From Candidatus Aalborgicola bjergmarkensis (lineage in GTDB: Bacteria; Pseudomonadota; Gammaproteobacteria; Burkholderiales; Burkholderiaceae_C), in the NCBI GenBank assembly GCA_016708725.1, contig JADJFE010000026.1, positions 1-8,394 of the forward strand: DNA of 8,394 bases. Reading direction: 5' to 3'. The notes beneath the pieces were generated by a model that was not told the DNA's origin, ran no database searches, and saw only the letters and a program-made list of their open reading frames with translations. This document shows, piece by piece, positions 1-8,156 of this stretch. Within the stretch, counting starts at the first letter, position 1. Each line of letters opens with the position of its first letter. The position numbers and the translations under genes were made by a program.

Positions 1-946
1 CCGCTGGAAAACCATCTGGGGGGAGTTGTGGAATCTGTTTTCGTTTCATAACCCAGGCTTGCTGGGGTCGCTGGAACATTTCAACGAGCGTTATGCGGGT
101 CCCATTGAGCGTTTGCAAGAACCCTGGGCGCGTAACCGCTTGCGCCGCCTGATCCAGCCCCTAATCCCGCGCCGCACCAAAACCGAAGTGCTGTCCGAAT
201 TGCCAGCGCGTACCGAAAATTGTGCGCCAGGTCGAGTTGTCCGGAAGAGTCTGCGTTGTATGAAGCATTGCGCCGCGAGGCACTGGAGAGTTGGCTAACG
301 CAGATGCAGATGGGAATGCCGGGCATATCCAGATTCTGGCTGAAATCACGAAGCTGCGCCGGCGCCGCAACCCGCATTATTGGCTCCCAAGCCCGAGGTT
401 TATCGCAGCAGCAAACTGGCGGCATTTGGTGAACTGCTCATTGAGGAGTTACTGGCCAATCGCCAAGGCGCTGGTGTTCAGCCAGTTTCTGGACCATTGA
501 GCCTGATCCGGAGTATCTGGATACGCTGCGGCGTGCGCTGCCAGTGATCTGGATGGTGCCACCCCGATGCAGGAGGCGCAGGGTGCGGGTCGATGCTTTC
601 GGCGGGTGTGGTGATGTATTCCTTATCAGCCCCAAGGCGGGCGGCACCGGACTGAATCTGACCGCTGCCTAACTATGTGATCCACATGGACCCGTGGTGG
701 AATCCGGCGGTTGAAGACCAGGCCTCGATCGCGCCCACCTCACTGTACAAACCCGCCCGGTCACGATCTACCGCCTGGTTGCCCGCCAGACCATCGAGGA
801 AAAAAAAATCGTCGATCTGCACCAGCACAAACGTGCCCTGGCCGACAGTCTGCTCGAAGGCAGTGATCTGGCTGGCAAGATGTCCACGACGATATGCTGG
901 CGCTACTGCGGGAAGAAATGGGCATGCTTGACCCCACCAATGACAT
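1..946 (+). CDS. SNF2/Swi2-family DNA-dependent ATPase/helicase, C-terminal part (5' truncated by window, multiple frameshifts)
   Basis: Superfamily 2 translocase of the SNF2 family, which remodels protein-DNA or polymerase-DNA complexes by ATP-driven movement on duplex DNA. The visible part begins near motif III (PLENHLGELWNLF, 1-40), continues through RRTKTEVLSELP (about 170-205), then helicase motifs IV (LVFSQFLDH, about 470-498), V (ISPKAGGTGLNLTAANYV, 628-680) and VI (WWNPAVEDQA then AHRIGQTRPVTIYRL, about 700-780), ending in DMLALLREEMG near 920. Successive motifs sit in different frames. Breaks fall at about 21 (extra G in a G run), 220, 245, 290, 375, 490, 510, 570, 665, 735, 805 (A run of wrong length) and 885. 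The true stop is uncertain: TGA occurs at 941-943 and 946-948 in the two other frames. The ATPase half lies outside the window. The order of motifs makes the family secure; the exact subfamily is not. Confidence 0.85.
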
Positions 947-974
947 GACGATGACCACAACCATGACCACGACC

Positions 975-1824
975 ATGAGAAATTCCACGGAACCAAGAAT
1001 TACGTCGCCACCCAGGATTTGATGCTGTCGGTCAACGCCTCCATCACCCTGCAACGCCCCTGCTGATCAAGGGCGAACCGGGCACCGGCAAGACCATGCT
1101 GGCGGAGAATGGCCCAGGCACTGGGGATGCCTTTGCTGCAATGGCATAGCCAAATCAAACCCCAAGGCGCAGCAGGGGCTTTATGAATACGATGCGGTCA
1201 GCCGTTAGCGGGACTCACAACTCGCGGGTGTGGAGGGTGGCGACGTGTGCAGGGATATTCACAATTACATCATCAAAGGGTTTTGTGGCAGGCTTTACTG
1301 CCGATACACCGGTAGCGCTCCTGATCGATGAAATTGACAAGGCCGACATTGAATTCCCCAACGATCTGCTGCGCGAAATTGACCGCATGGAGTTTACTGC
1401 TATGAAACGCGCCAGCTCATCAAAGCCAGACACCGCCCCCTGGTGTTCATCACGTCCAATAACGAAAAAGAGCTACCGGACGCCTTTTTGCGGCGCTGCT
1501 TTTTTCACTACATCAAGTTCCCCGATGCCACCACCATGCAAAACATTGTGGCGGTGCATTTTCCGGGACCAAAAAGAGCTGGTCAGCGCTGCCATGAAAA
1601 CATTCTTTGACGTGCGCAACCTGCCGGGTCTGAAGAAAAAGCCTTCGACCAGTGAACTGCTGGACTGGCTCAAATTATTGCTGGCCGAGGATATTCCGCC
1701 CGAGGCGCTGCATACCACGGATGCCAAAATGGCCATGCCACCGCTGGGTGGTGCGCTACTTAAAAACGAGCAGGATGTCACCTTGTTCGAAAAATTGATG
1801 TTCATGCAGCGCCACAACCGTTGA
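975..1824 (+). CDS. MoxR-family AAA+ ATPase (frameshifted)
   Basis: MoxR-type AAA+ ATPase, a cytoplasmic chaperone-like ATPase family that usually works with von Willebrand A proteins in maturation of enzyme complexes. Read across frames it gives FHGTKNYVATQDL at the N terminus, Walker A GEPGTGKT (about 1071-1094), then AQQGLYEYDAVSR (about 1168-1205), Walker B region LLIDEIDKADIEFPNDLLRE (1318-1377), sensor 1 ITSNNEKELPDAFLRR (about 1450-1497), and the C-terminal lid with LPGLKKKPSTSELLDWLKLL (1621-1680). The composite is about 282 residues, normal for this family. The start is taken as ATG 975 with one base missing just after it, because the conserved N-terminal frame has no start codon of its own. 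Breaks occur near 977, 1061, 1108, 1147, 1280, 1305, 1396 and 1573, mostly single bases in homopolymers, plus an in-frame TAG at 1206 where Leu is expected. It ends 6 bases before the kinase gene. Confidence 0.88.
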
Positions 1825-1830
1825 TTGCAC

Positions 1831-4297
1831 ATGGCTGAGTCTCCATCCTTCGCTAACGCGCGCAAGTTTTCCAGTACAGGGGGCGGGGCGGCGTCCAGTA
1901 CCATTGGCCGGTTTGAATTGCGCAAGATATTAGGGCAGGGCGCACAGTCGGTCGTCTGGCTGGCGTTTGATCCGCGTATGGAACGCGAAGTGGCCATCAG
2001 CTTATGCGGGCAGGGGAGAGCGGCTCCGGACGATGTGGCGATCAAGCAATGGTTGCAGGAAGCGCGCAGCGTGGGGCGGTGAGCCGCCCGAACATTGTTC
2101 CGGTCTATGAAGCCGATATTCAGGACCGCCAGCCCTATCTTGTGTTCGAGTATGTGGCCGGAAACACCCTGGCGCAGGTGATACAGCAGCGTGGTGCCTT
2201 GCCGGCGGCCGAGGCGGTTAGTTTGATGCTGGACGTTCTCGATGCCGTGGCGGTAGCCCACGCAGCGGGTGTGGTGCACCGCGATCTGAAGCCATCCAAT
2301 ATTCTGGTCGATGCTGCCGGACGCGCGCGTGATGGATTTTGGCATTGCCGCACGCATCAAGGGGGATATTGACCCTGGTACGGGCGGTACGGTGGGGTAT
2401 CTTGCGCCGGAGGCTGCCAATGGCGACCAGCCGGCCACATCCATGGATATTTTTTCCGCCGGGGTGATACTGGCAGAACTCATCATGGGGCGGCGCCTGA
2501 TTGATGAACCCGATCCTTATCGCGCAATTTACCGCGTGGCACACGAACAATTAAAATTGCCTGACGATCTGGATGCCAGCGTGGACGACCGTTTGCGGGC
2601 CATCGTGATGCGTGCCCTGGCGCGTGATCCGAAACAGCGCTTTGCGAGCATGCGCACGTTCAAATCCGAACTGGAACAATGGGCGACTCCTGTGGCGGTG
2701 TCAACTTCTGCCACCATGGAGTCCAGTGGAGAAAGTGCCGCCAGCAAAAGCGCGACGCTGGAGTTTTTGCTGCGCCGCATGCGCCACAAGAGTGATTTTC
2801 CGGCCTTGTCGGATTCCGTGGTGCGCATTCAAAGCATGGCCAGTTCGGAAACGGAGAGTGTGCACCGTCACGAACGCCATTCTGAAGGATGTGGCATTGA
2901 CCAACAAACTGCTGCGTCTGGTCAACAGTGCGCTGTACGCACGCGGTGGTGGCAATGTCAGCACGGTGTCGCGTGCGGTCACCCTGGTTGGTTTCAACGG
3001 CATTCGCAATATGGCGCTGAGTCTGGTGTTGCTGGAACACATGCAGGACAAGAAGCAGGCCGAAAACCTCAAGGAGGAGTTTTTACGCTCCCTGATGGCA
3101 GGCTCGATTGCCAGTGAGTTGTGTCCGGCGCAGCGTGAAACCGAAGAAGCGTTTATTGGCTCGATGTTTCAGAATCTGGGACGTTTGCTGGTGCAGTACT
3201 ACTTCCCCGAGGAGGCGGCGCAGATCCGCAGCCTGGTGCAGTCCAAACGGGGTGCGGTTTCCGAATCTACCGCCGCCTCGCGCGTGCTGGGCTTGACTCT
3301 GCAGGAAATTGGCTTGGGTGTTGCCAGAACCTGGGGGCTTCCGGCAGGAATCCAGCGTTGCATGCGCTTGCCGGAAGGCGAAATTCCCACCAGCACGCCT
3401 TTCGATACCGGAGAGCGTTTGCGCTGGGTTTCGGTGGTATCTAACGAGGTCGCCGATGTGCTGCTGCACAGTTCGGCCAAAGATGCGGATGCGAGTATTG
3501 CTTCCATCACGCGCAAATACAGCAAGGTCATGGGAAATATGTCGGGCAACATTGCGCAAGCAACCAAGACTGCCCGCACCAAGATGATTGATCTCGCCAA
3601 GGCGATGGATATCCGGGTAGTTCCTGGGAGCACTGCAGCCCATTTGTTGCGCACGCCGATCAGCTCCGAGGAGGCTGCAGCCAAAGCCGCCGAGAGGGAA
3701 TCCAGTCTGGGTGCATTCGAGTTGCACGCAACCAGCACCGATCTTCCCTCTGCATCTGACACGGCAGCGATCAAGGCGCGCATGGTCACGGCAACACTGG
3801 CGGCCGGCATCCAGGACATTACCAACGCGATGGTGGATGACTTCAAGCTGCCGGATATTTTGCGCATGATTCTGGAAACGATGTATCGCGCCATGGATTT
3901 TCAGCGCGTCATCTTCTGCATGCGCGATGCCAAAACCGAAACCCTCACGGGACGTTTTGGCCTGGGAAATGGTGTGGAGCAGCATATAAAGGTTTTCAAA
4001 ATTCCTTTGAAAACGGCAATGCCCGATTTGTTCGCGGTGATTTGCAATAAGGGTGCTGACACCATGATCGATGATTCCAGCGAGGCGCGCATCATGCAGA
4101 ATCTGCCGGAGTGGTACCGTAGGGGTGTCAATGCACCGACGTTTCTTGTTTTGCCGCTGCAAAACAAGGGCGTTCCATTCGGCATGATCTACGCTGACAA
4201 GTCCATTCGCGGCGGTATGGACCTGAACGATAAACAGCTTGCCATGCTGCGCACGCTGCGCAACCAGGCAGTGATGGCGTTCAGGCAGTCACGCTAG
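1831..4297 (+). CDS. Ser/Thr protein kinase - HDOD - GAF fusion signalling protein (frameshifts in the first 1 kb)
   Basis: About 820 residues with three signalling modules. Residues ~30-285 form a Hanks-type kinase: Gly loop GQGAQSVVWLA, the VAIK lysine (blurred by a frame break near 2000), HRDLKPSN (catalytic loop, about 2277), DFG (about 2336), LAPE and DIFSAG. Residues ~310-520 are an HDOD domain (DFPALSDSVVRIQSM, then KDVALTNKLLRLVNSALY and MFQNLGRLL); the His-Asp pair of true HD hydrolases is replaced by Gln-Asn, as usual for HDOD. Residues ~655-820 are a GAF-like sensor domain (DILRMILETMYRAMDFQRVI, LVLPLQNKGVPFGMIYADK). No signal peptide or membrane segment is visible, so it should be cytosolic. 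Breaks are near 2000, 2035, 2083, 2325 and 2857; after that the frame is open to TAG at 4295. ATG 1831 is chosen over TTG 1825; it lies 6 bases after the MoxR stop, suggesting co-transcription. All kinase motifs survive, so the intact gene probably encodes an active kinase. The ligand and substrate are unknown. Confidence 0.88.
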
Positions 4298-4313
4298 CAA
4301 TAAGCATTACATT

Positions 4314-4320
4314 GGAGAGA
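4314..4320 (+). promoter_or_regulatory. Ribosome binding site of the dehydrogenase gene
   Basis: GGAGAGA, a purine-rich Shine-Dalgarno match, lies 7 bases (counting from its last base) before ATG 4328 in the 30-base gap after the kinase stop. It supports that ATG as the start and fits translation from an mRNA shared with the upstream gene; no convincing promoter fits in the gap. Confidence 0.65.
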
Positions 4321-4327
4321 GTACCCC

Positions 4328-5095
4328 ATGCACATCAAGGACAGCGTTTTTGTCATCACCGGAGGTGGTTCGGGTCTGGGTGCAGCCACCGCCAGCATGG
4401 TGGTGGCCGCTGGCGGCAAGGTGGTGCTTGCTGATCTTCTTAAAGAAGCGGGCGAGGCAGTTGCGCGCTCCCTTGGGGAAAATGCCTGTTTCGTGCAAAC
4501 CGATGTGGGGGACCCTGCCAGCGCCCAGAATGCCATTGACACTGCATTGGCAAGCTTTGGTGGCCTGCATGGCCTGGTGAATTGCGCGGGCATAGCACCG
4601 CCCAGGAAGGTTTTGGGCAAGGAAGGCGCACATGACCTGGAGACGTTTCTTCGCGTTCTCCATATCAACCTGGGTGGAACTTTCAACATGATCCGGCTTG
4701 CAGCGCACGCCATGAGTCAGGCGCAGCCCAATGCCGAGGGCGAGCGCGGCGTGATTGTGAATACCGCGTCTGTCGCTGCCTTTGACGGCCAGATCGGGCA
4801 GGCAGCGTATGCGGCGTCCAAGGCCGGAGTGGTTGGCATGACGTTGCCGGTCGCGCGTGAGTTGGCCAGCCACGGCATTCGTGTCGTTACCATTGCGCCG
4901 GGTATTTTTGAGACGCCCATGCTCAAGGGACTGCCGCAGACCGCACAAGACGCACTGGGTGCCATGGTGCCATTCCCGGCGCGATTGGGTCGCCCGGAAG
5001 AATATGCAGCACTGGTGCGGCACATCGTGGAGAACGTTTATCTCAATGGCGAAGTCATCCGCCTCGATGGTGCCATTCGCATGGCTGCCAAATAG
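4328..5095 (+). CDS. SDR-family dehydrogenase, HSD10-like (probable 3-hydroxyacyl-CoA dehydrogenase type II)
   Basis: Intact 255-residue classical short-chain dehydrogenase/reductase. The Rossmann cofactor motif TGGGSGLG is at residues 11-18, Asp36 at the end of the second strand favours NAD(H) over NADP(H), and NCAG is at 85-88. The catalytic tetrad is visible as Asn114, Ser148, Tyr161 and Lys165 (YAASK). The long stretch from GVIVNTASVAAFDGQIGQ to the PGIFETPML segment is typical of the HSD17B10 / 2-methyl-3-hydroxybutyryl-CoA dehydrogenase group, which oxidises 3-hydroxyacyl-CoA in beta-oxidation and isoleucine breakdown. That substrate is inferred from family resemblance; no other acyl-CoA genes are nearby to support it. 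The start is fixed by the good ribosome binding site 7 bases upstream. The protein is soluble with no signal peptide. Base composition and codon use match the neighbours, and there are no frame problems. Confidence 0.92.
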   Translation: MHIKDSVFVITGGGSGLGAATASMVVAAGGKVVLADLLKEAGEAVARSLGENACFVQTDVGDPASAQNAIDTALASFGGLHGLVNCAGIAPPRKVLGKEGAHDLETFLRVLHINLGGTFNMIRLAAHAMSQAQPNAEGERGVIVNTASVAAFDGQIGQAAYAASKAGVVGMTLPVARELASHGIRVVTIAPGIFETPMLKGLPQTAQDALGAMVPFPARLGRPEEYAALVRHIVENVYLNGEVIRLDGAIRMAAK

Positions 5096-5096
5096 A

Positions 5097-5120
5097 CCAT
5101 AAAGGCCATAAAGGCCATAA
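5097..5120 (+). repeat. Short tandem repeat, 9-bp unit x 2.7
   Basis: The unit CCATAAAGG occurs at 5097-5105 and 5106-5114, followed by a partial copy CCATAA at 5115-5120. It fills the gap between the dehydrogenase stop and the rsmB start and is followed after a few bases by nine T (5125-5133). Its function is not evident: the GGCC within it is self-complementary, but only a 4-bp hairpin (ggcc-ataaa-ggcc) can form. Confidence 0.8.
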
Positions 5121-5140
5121 TCCCTTTTTTTTTGGCCTAC

Positions 5141-6412
5141 ATGCACCCTAAAGCCCTGCTCGAAACCTGTACCGAACTGGTTCGATTGATCCTCCAATTT
5201 GACCACCCGGCGGATGCTGTCGTATCCCGCTTTTTCCGGGAACACCGCAACCTTGGACCACGTGAACGCTCCACGCTGGCCGAAACGGTATTTACCATAT
5301 TGCGTAAAAAGAATCTCTTTGACCATTTTGCACCCTCGGGCAGCGGTCCGCGCGAGCGGCGCCTGGCGATTCTGGGGTTTCATGGGGCCGGAGATTTTTT
5401 ACGCAGTGCATTGAGTGAACAGGAAATAAACTGGCTGAACCAATGTCAGAGAATCAAGGTCGATGATTTACTGGAGCGCCACCGCCACAACCTGCCCGAG
5501 TGGCTGGTGTTGCCGTTGAAAGAACAATTGGGCACGGAATTCTGGTCGTTGGTGGAGGCGTTCAATCAAGGCGCCGGGCTCGATCTGCGGGTCAATACCC
5601 TCAAAGCCAAGCGTTCCGAGGTGCAAAAGGCGTTGGTAGAGGCTGGCATCCAGGCCGTCAATACCCCGTATTCCCCTTGGGGGCTGCGTATTGCTGGCAA
5701 CCCAGCGCTCAACAAGCACGCGGCATTTGTGCGGGGTGACTACGAGGTGCAGGACGAAGGCTCGCAGTTGTTGGCCTTGTTGCTCGATGCCAAACGTGGC
5801 GAAATGGTGGTTGATTTTTGCGCCGGGGCAGGCGGGAAAACCCTGGCAATCGGCGCCACCATGCGCAACACCGGAAGGTTGTATGCATTTGACACCTCGG
5901 CACACCGGCTGGATGCCATCAAGGTGCGTTTAATGCGCAGTGGATTGTCCAATGTTCACCCGGCAGCTATCGCACATGAACGGGATGAGCGTATCAAACG
6001 CCTGGCAGGAAAAATCGACCGTGTGCTGGTGGATGCCCCATGCAGCGGACTGGGTACGCTGCGCCGCAATCCGGACCTGAAATGGCGCCAGAACCCGCAA
6101 AACGTGCAGGAACTGACGGTTCAACAGGCAGCTATTCTGCAAGGCGCTGCGCGTCTGGTCAAAGCGGGTGGTCGGTTGGTGTACGCCACTTGCAGCGTGT
6201 TACCGCAGGAAAACGAAGCCATTGCCGCTGCATTTTCCGCTGCGAACCCTGATTTTGAACCCGTACCCGCAGGCGAAATCCTGACCGGGCTCAAGCTGAA
6301 CGATGCCCCGGCGCTGTGCAGCGGGGGCGAATCGGGTCAACTCTATCTGCGGCTATGGCCCCACCGGCATGCAAGCGATGGATTTTTTGCTGCGGTATGG
6401 CAAAGGCGGTAG
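5141..6412 (+). CDS. rsmB: RsmB-type 16S rRNA m5C methyltransferase (NOL1/NOP2/Sun family)
   Basis: S-adenosylmethionine-dependent RNA (cytosine-C5) methyltransferase, 423 residues from ATG 5141, close to the usual ~430 of RsmB, which methylates C967 of 16S rRNA. The N-terminal ~140 residues (FFREHRNLGPRERSTLAETV) resemble the helical NusB-like RNA-binding region. The catalytic domain shows DEGSQLL, the SAM-binding motif DFCAGAGGKT at about 225-234, motif IV DAPCSGLGTLRRNPDLKW with Cys301, and motif VI YATCSVLPQENE with Cys351; these two cysteines are the product-release and nucleophile pair of the family. TTG 5132 is in frame upstream, but ATG 5141 matches the family start better. Neither has a recognisable Shine-Dalgarno sequence, as the leader is T9 followed by ggcctac. 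The gene is intact. Assignment to RsmB rather than another NSUN-type enzyme is likely but not proven. Confidence 0.88.
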   Translation: MHPKALLETCTELVRLILQFDHPADAVVSRFFREHRNLGPRERSTLAETVFTILRKKNLFDHFAPSGSGPRERRLAILGFHGAGDFLRSALSEQEINWLNQCQRIKVDDLLERHRHNLPEWLVLPLKEQLGTEFWSLVEAFNQGAGLDLRVNTLKAKRSEVQKALVEAGIQAVNTPYSPWGLRIAGNPALNKHAAFVRGDYEVQDEGSQLLALLLDAKRGEMVVDFCAGAGGKTLAIGATMRNTGRLYAFDTSAHRLDAIKVRLMRSGLSNVHPAAIAHERDERIKRLAGKIDRVLVDAPCSGLGTLRRNPDLKWRQNPQNVQELTVQQAAILQGAARLVKAGGRLVYATCSVLPQENEAIAAAFSAANPDFEPVPAGEILTGLKLNDAPALCSGGESGQLYLRLWPHRHASDGFFAAVWQRR

Positions 6413-6465
6413 GTGCGTCAGCTTGCGCCATCCGTCAATCGGAAATTGGAAAACAGATACTCTCC

Positions 6466-7346
6466 ATGCTCAACTTCTTACCCTCTCCCCTGGTTGGCGC
6501 CATTGCCACGCTGCTGTTGACTCTGAATATTCTCTTTTGGGTGCCCATACTTTTGTGTTTTGCAGCACTCAAACTCATCCTGCCCTTCAAGCGCGTGCGC
6601 TTGCTGATTGACCCGGTGCTGTTGTTCATCGCTGAAAACTGGATTGCGTGCAACAGCGGCTGGATGGCGCTGACCCAGAGAGTCGTTTGGGATGTGCAGG
6701 GGGTTGAAGGACTCGATTCCCGTGGCTGGTACATGGTGAGCAGCAACCACCAATCGTGGGTGGATATTCTGGTGTTGCAGCATTTGCTCAACCGGCACAT
6801 ACCACTGCTCAAATTTTTCATCAAACAAGAACTCATCTGGGCACCCGTCATGGGTCTGGCCTGGTGGGCACTTGAATTCCCGTTCATGCGCCGCTACAGC
6901 GAGGAATACCTCAAAAGTTTCCCGAAATGCGAAAAAAGACCGGAAACCACGCGCCGTGCGTACGAAAAATATGCGCTCATTCAACGAGTGTCATGAATTT
7001 TCTGGAAAGGCACCGTTTACCCGTGCCAAACCGACGCGCCAGCCAATCTCTACCGCCACTTGCTCAAACCCAAGGCCGGGCATGGCGCTGGCGCTCAATG
7101 CCATGGGTGAAAAGTTTCACGCCATCCTGGATGTCACCATCGTTCACCCCGACGGCGCCCCGACATTCAACGATTTTCTTTTGGTAAAGTCCACCGCATC
7201 GTGGTGCGCATGCGCACCCTGCCAATCCGAACATTGCTGCATGGTGACTACGTGATGCCGGGCTGCGTGATGCCTTTGGCCAATGGGTTGCGGTGCTGTG
7301 GCGCGAAAAGGATGCGCAAATCACGGCGCTGCTGGAGAGCAAATAA
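6466..7346 (+). CDS. PlsC/YihG-like lysophospholipid acyltransferase (frameshifted in last third)
   Basis: Inner-membrane acyltransferase of the 1-acylglycerol-3-phosphate acyltransferase superfamily, which transfers a fatty acyl group onto a lysophospholipid. A hydrophobic N-terminal segment (about residues 8-38) is a likely membrane anchor. Motif I is NHQSWVD with His95 and Asp100 (HX4D); FPFMRRYSEEYL near residue 137 is typical of the YihG-like branch. The clean frame stops at 6996, but the homologous reading continues: SVMNFLE, then motif III recoverable as EGTRFTRAK after correcting three homopolymer errors at 7007-7022, MALALNAMGEKFHAILDVTI (about 7081-7140), VHRIVVRMR and FGQWVAVLWREKDAQITALL to TAA 7344-7346. 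The composite is about 293 residues, close to E. coli YihG. ATG 6466 is preferred over upstream in-frame codons inside rsmB because MLNFLPSPLVG is a plausible family start. The upstream gap to rsmB is 53 bases. Confidence 0.85.
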
Positions 7347-7349
7347 GCC

Positions 7350-8116
7350 ATGAAAACCATGACCAGCGAACAGGCCCCTCCCAACCTTTACCTTTCATGC
7401 GCACCATCCGAAGCTTTGTGAAGCGGGCGGGTCGCACCACCGATGGACAGGCGCCAGGCTTTTGAAAAATTCGGCGCGCAATTTTGCTGCCTTACCAGCA
7501 GAATGCTATTGATTTAGAAGCTGTATTCGCGCATTCCACGGGCGATACAGCCGTAAATCTTATAAAAAACACCCCCCATTGTGCTGGAAATCGGTTTCAG
7601 GATGGACGAAGCCACCGCCCGAATCGCCCAGCAACTGGCAAATACCACCGTTTCTGTGTTGCGGTGCTGGACCGGGTGTGGGCGCTCCACTCAGAAGCGT
7701 TGGCGAGCAACAGATTCGCCAACATTCGTATCTCTGTGCCCGGGACTGATGGAAGTGCTGGAGCACATGCTGCCTTGCCGCAAAGTCTCGAAGGGCGTAC
7801 ACATCTTTTCCCCCGACCCCTGGCACAAAACCAGACACCACAAGCGCCGCCTGATCCAGCCGCCGATAGTCCATAGGGTGCCGCCCGGCTCAAACCGAGG
7901 GGCTACCTCCGTGCGCGACCCACTGGCAGCCCTACGCCACGCGTAAATACTGGAGGTTTCAGTGCCGAGCCTGCTTATCAACCGCAGGACGCAACATCCC
8001 GGGTGGAGGCGATGCCCAAACCGTACTACCAATCCGCTGACCAAATTCAAAACCGTATCCAGCTCGGTCGCGGGGTATGGGACCTGGTGTTCGAGAGCGT
8101 GTTTGAGCGTATTTGA
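7350..8116 (+). CDS. trmB: tRNA (guanine-N7-)-methyltransferase TrmB (heavily frameshifted)
   Basis: SAM-dependent enzyme that makes m7G46 in the variable loop of tRNAs. The motifs appear in family order across changing frames: MRTIRSFVKRAGRTTDGQ (about 7396-7452), FEKFGAQFLLPYQQNAIDLE (about 7460-7520), PPIVLEIGF (about 7573-7600), NIRI then MEVLEHML (about 7720-7770), VHIFxPDPWHKTRHHKRRLIQPP (about 7799-7866), LKPxGYL, DWQPYA (about 7922-7937), PLTKF (about 8033-8047) and GVWDLVFE (8078-8095). The composite is ~255 residues, normal for the family. The SAM loop, usually EIGFGxG, reads EIGFRMD here, so substitutions as well as indels are present. ATG 7350 is 3 bases after the acyltransferase stop, with GGAG at 7334-7337 as a plausible ribosome binding site, indicating tight coupling to that gene. 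The stop TGA 8114-8116 is in frame with GVWDLVF. Family identity is firm; the exact protein cannot be read. Confidence 0.87.
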
Positions 8117-8156
8117 ATCTGATCCGTTCAATCACCACCTAACCGCAATGGCGTAG

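Noticed and set aside
1473..2486. 337-residue open frame on the minus strand
   Set aside because: It lies opposite moxR and the kinase gene, whose conserved motifs are clear on the + strand. The translation has no recognisable motif and spans two genes; it is a shadow of GC-rich coding sequence.
1..2860. Programmed frameshifting as explanation for the frame breaks
   Set aside because: There are far too many breaks, in both directions, spread over several genes with no shared slippery site; homopolymer error explains them better.
3083..4162. 359-residue open frame on the minus strand
   Set aside because: Antisense to the clean HDOD-GAF region; rich in Arg, His and Gly as is typical of shadow frames, with no family resemblance.
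5104..5133. Possible rho-independent terminator before rsmB
   Set aside because: There is a T9 run, but the only hairpin upstream has a 4-bp GGCC stem and is separated from the T run by several bases; too weak to call a terminator.
4307..5383. 358-residue open frame on the minus strand
   Set aside because: Antisense to the intact dehydrogenase and the start of rsmB; crosses a gene boundary and has no recognisable domain.
8112..8131. Inverted repeat TTGAA/TTCAA after trmB
   Set aside because: A 5-bp A/T-rich stem with a 9-base loop and no T tract, overlapping the trmB stop; expected by chance.
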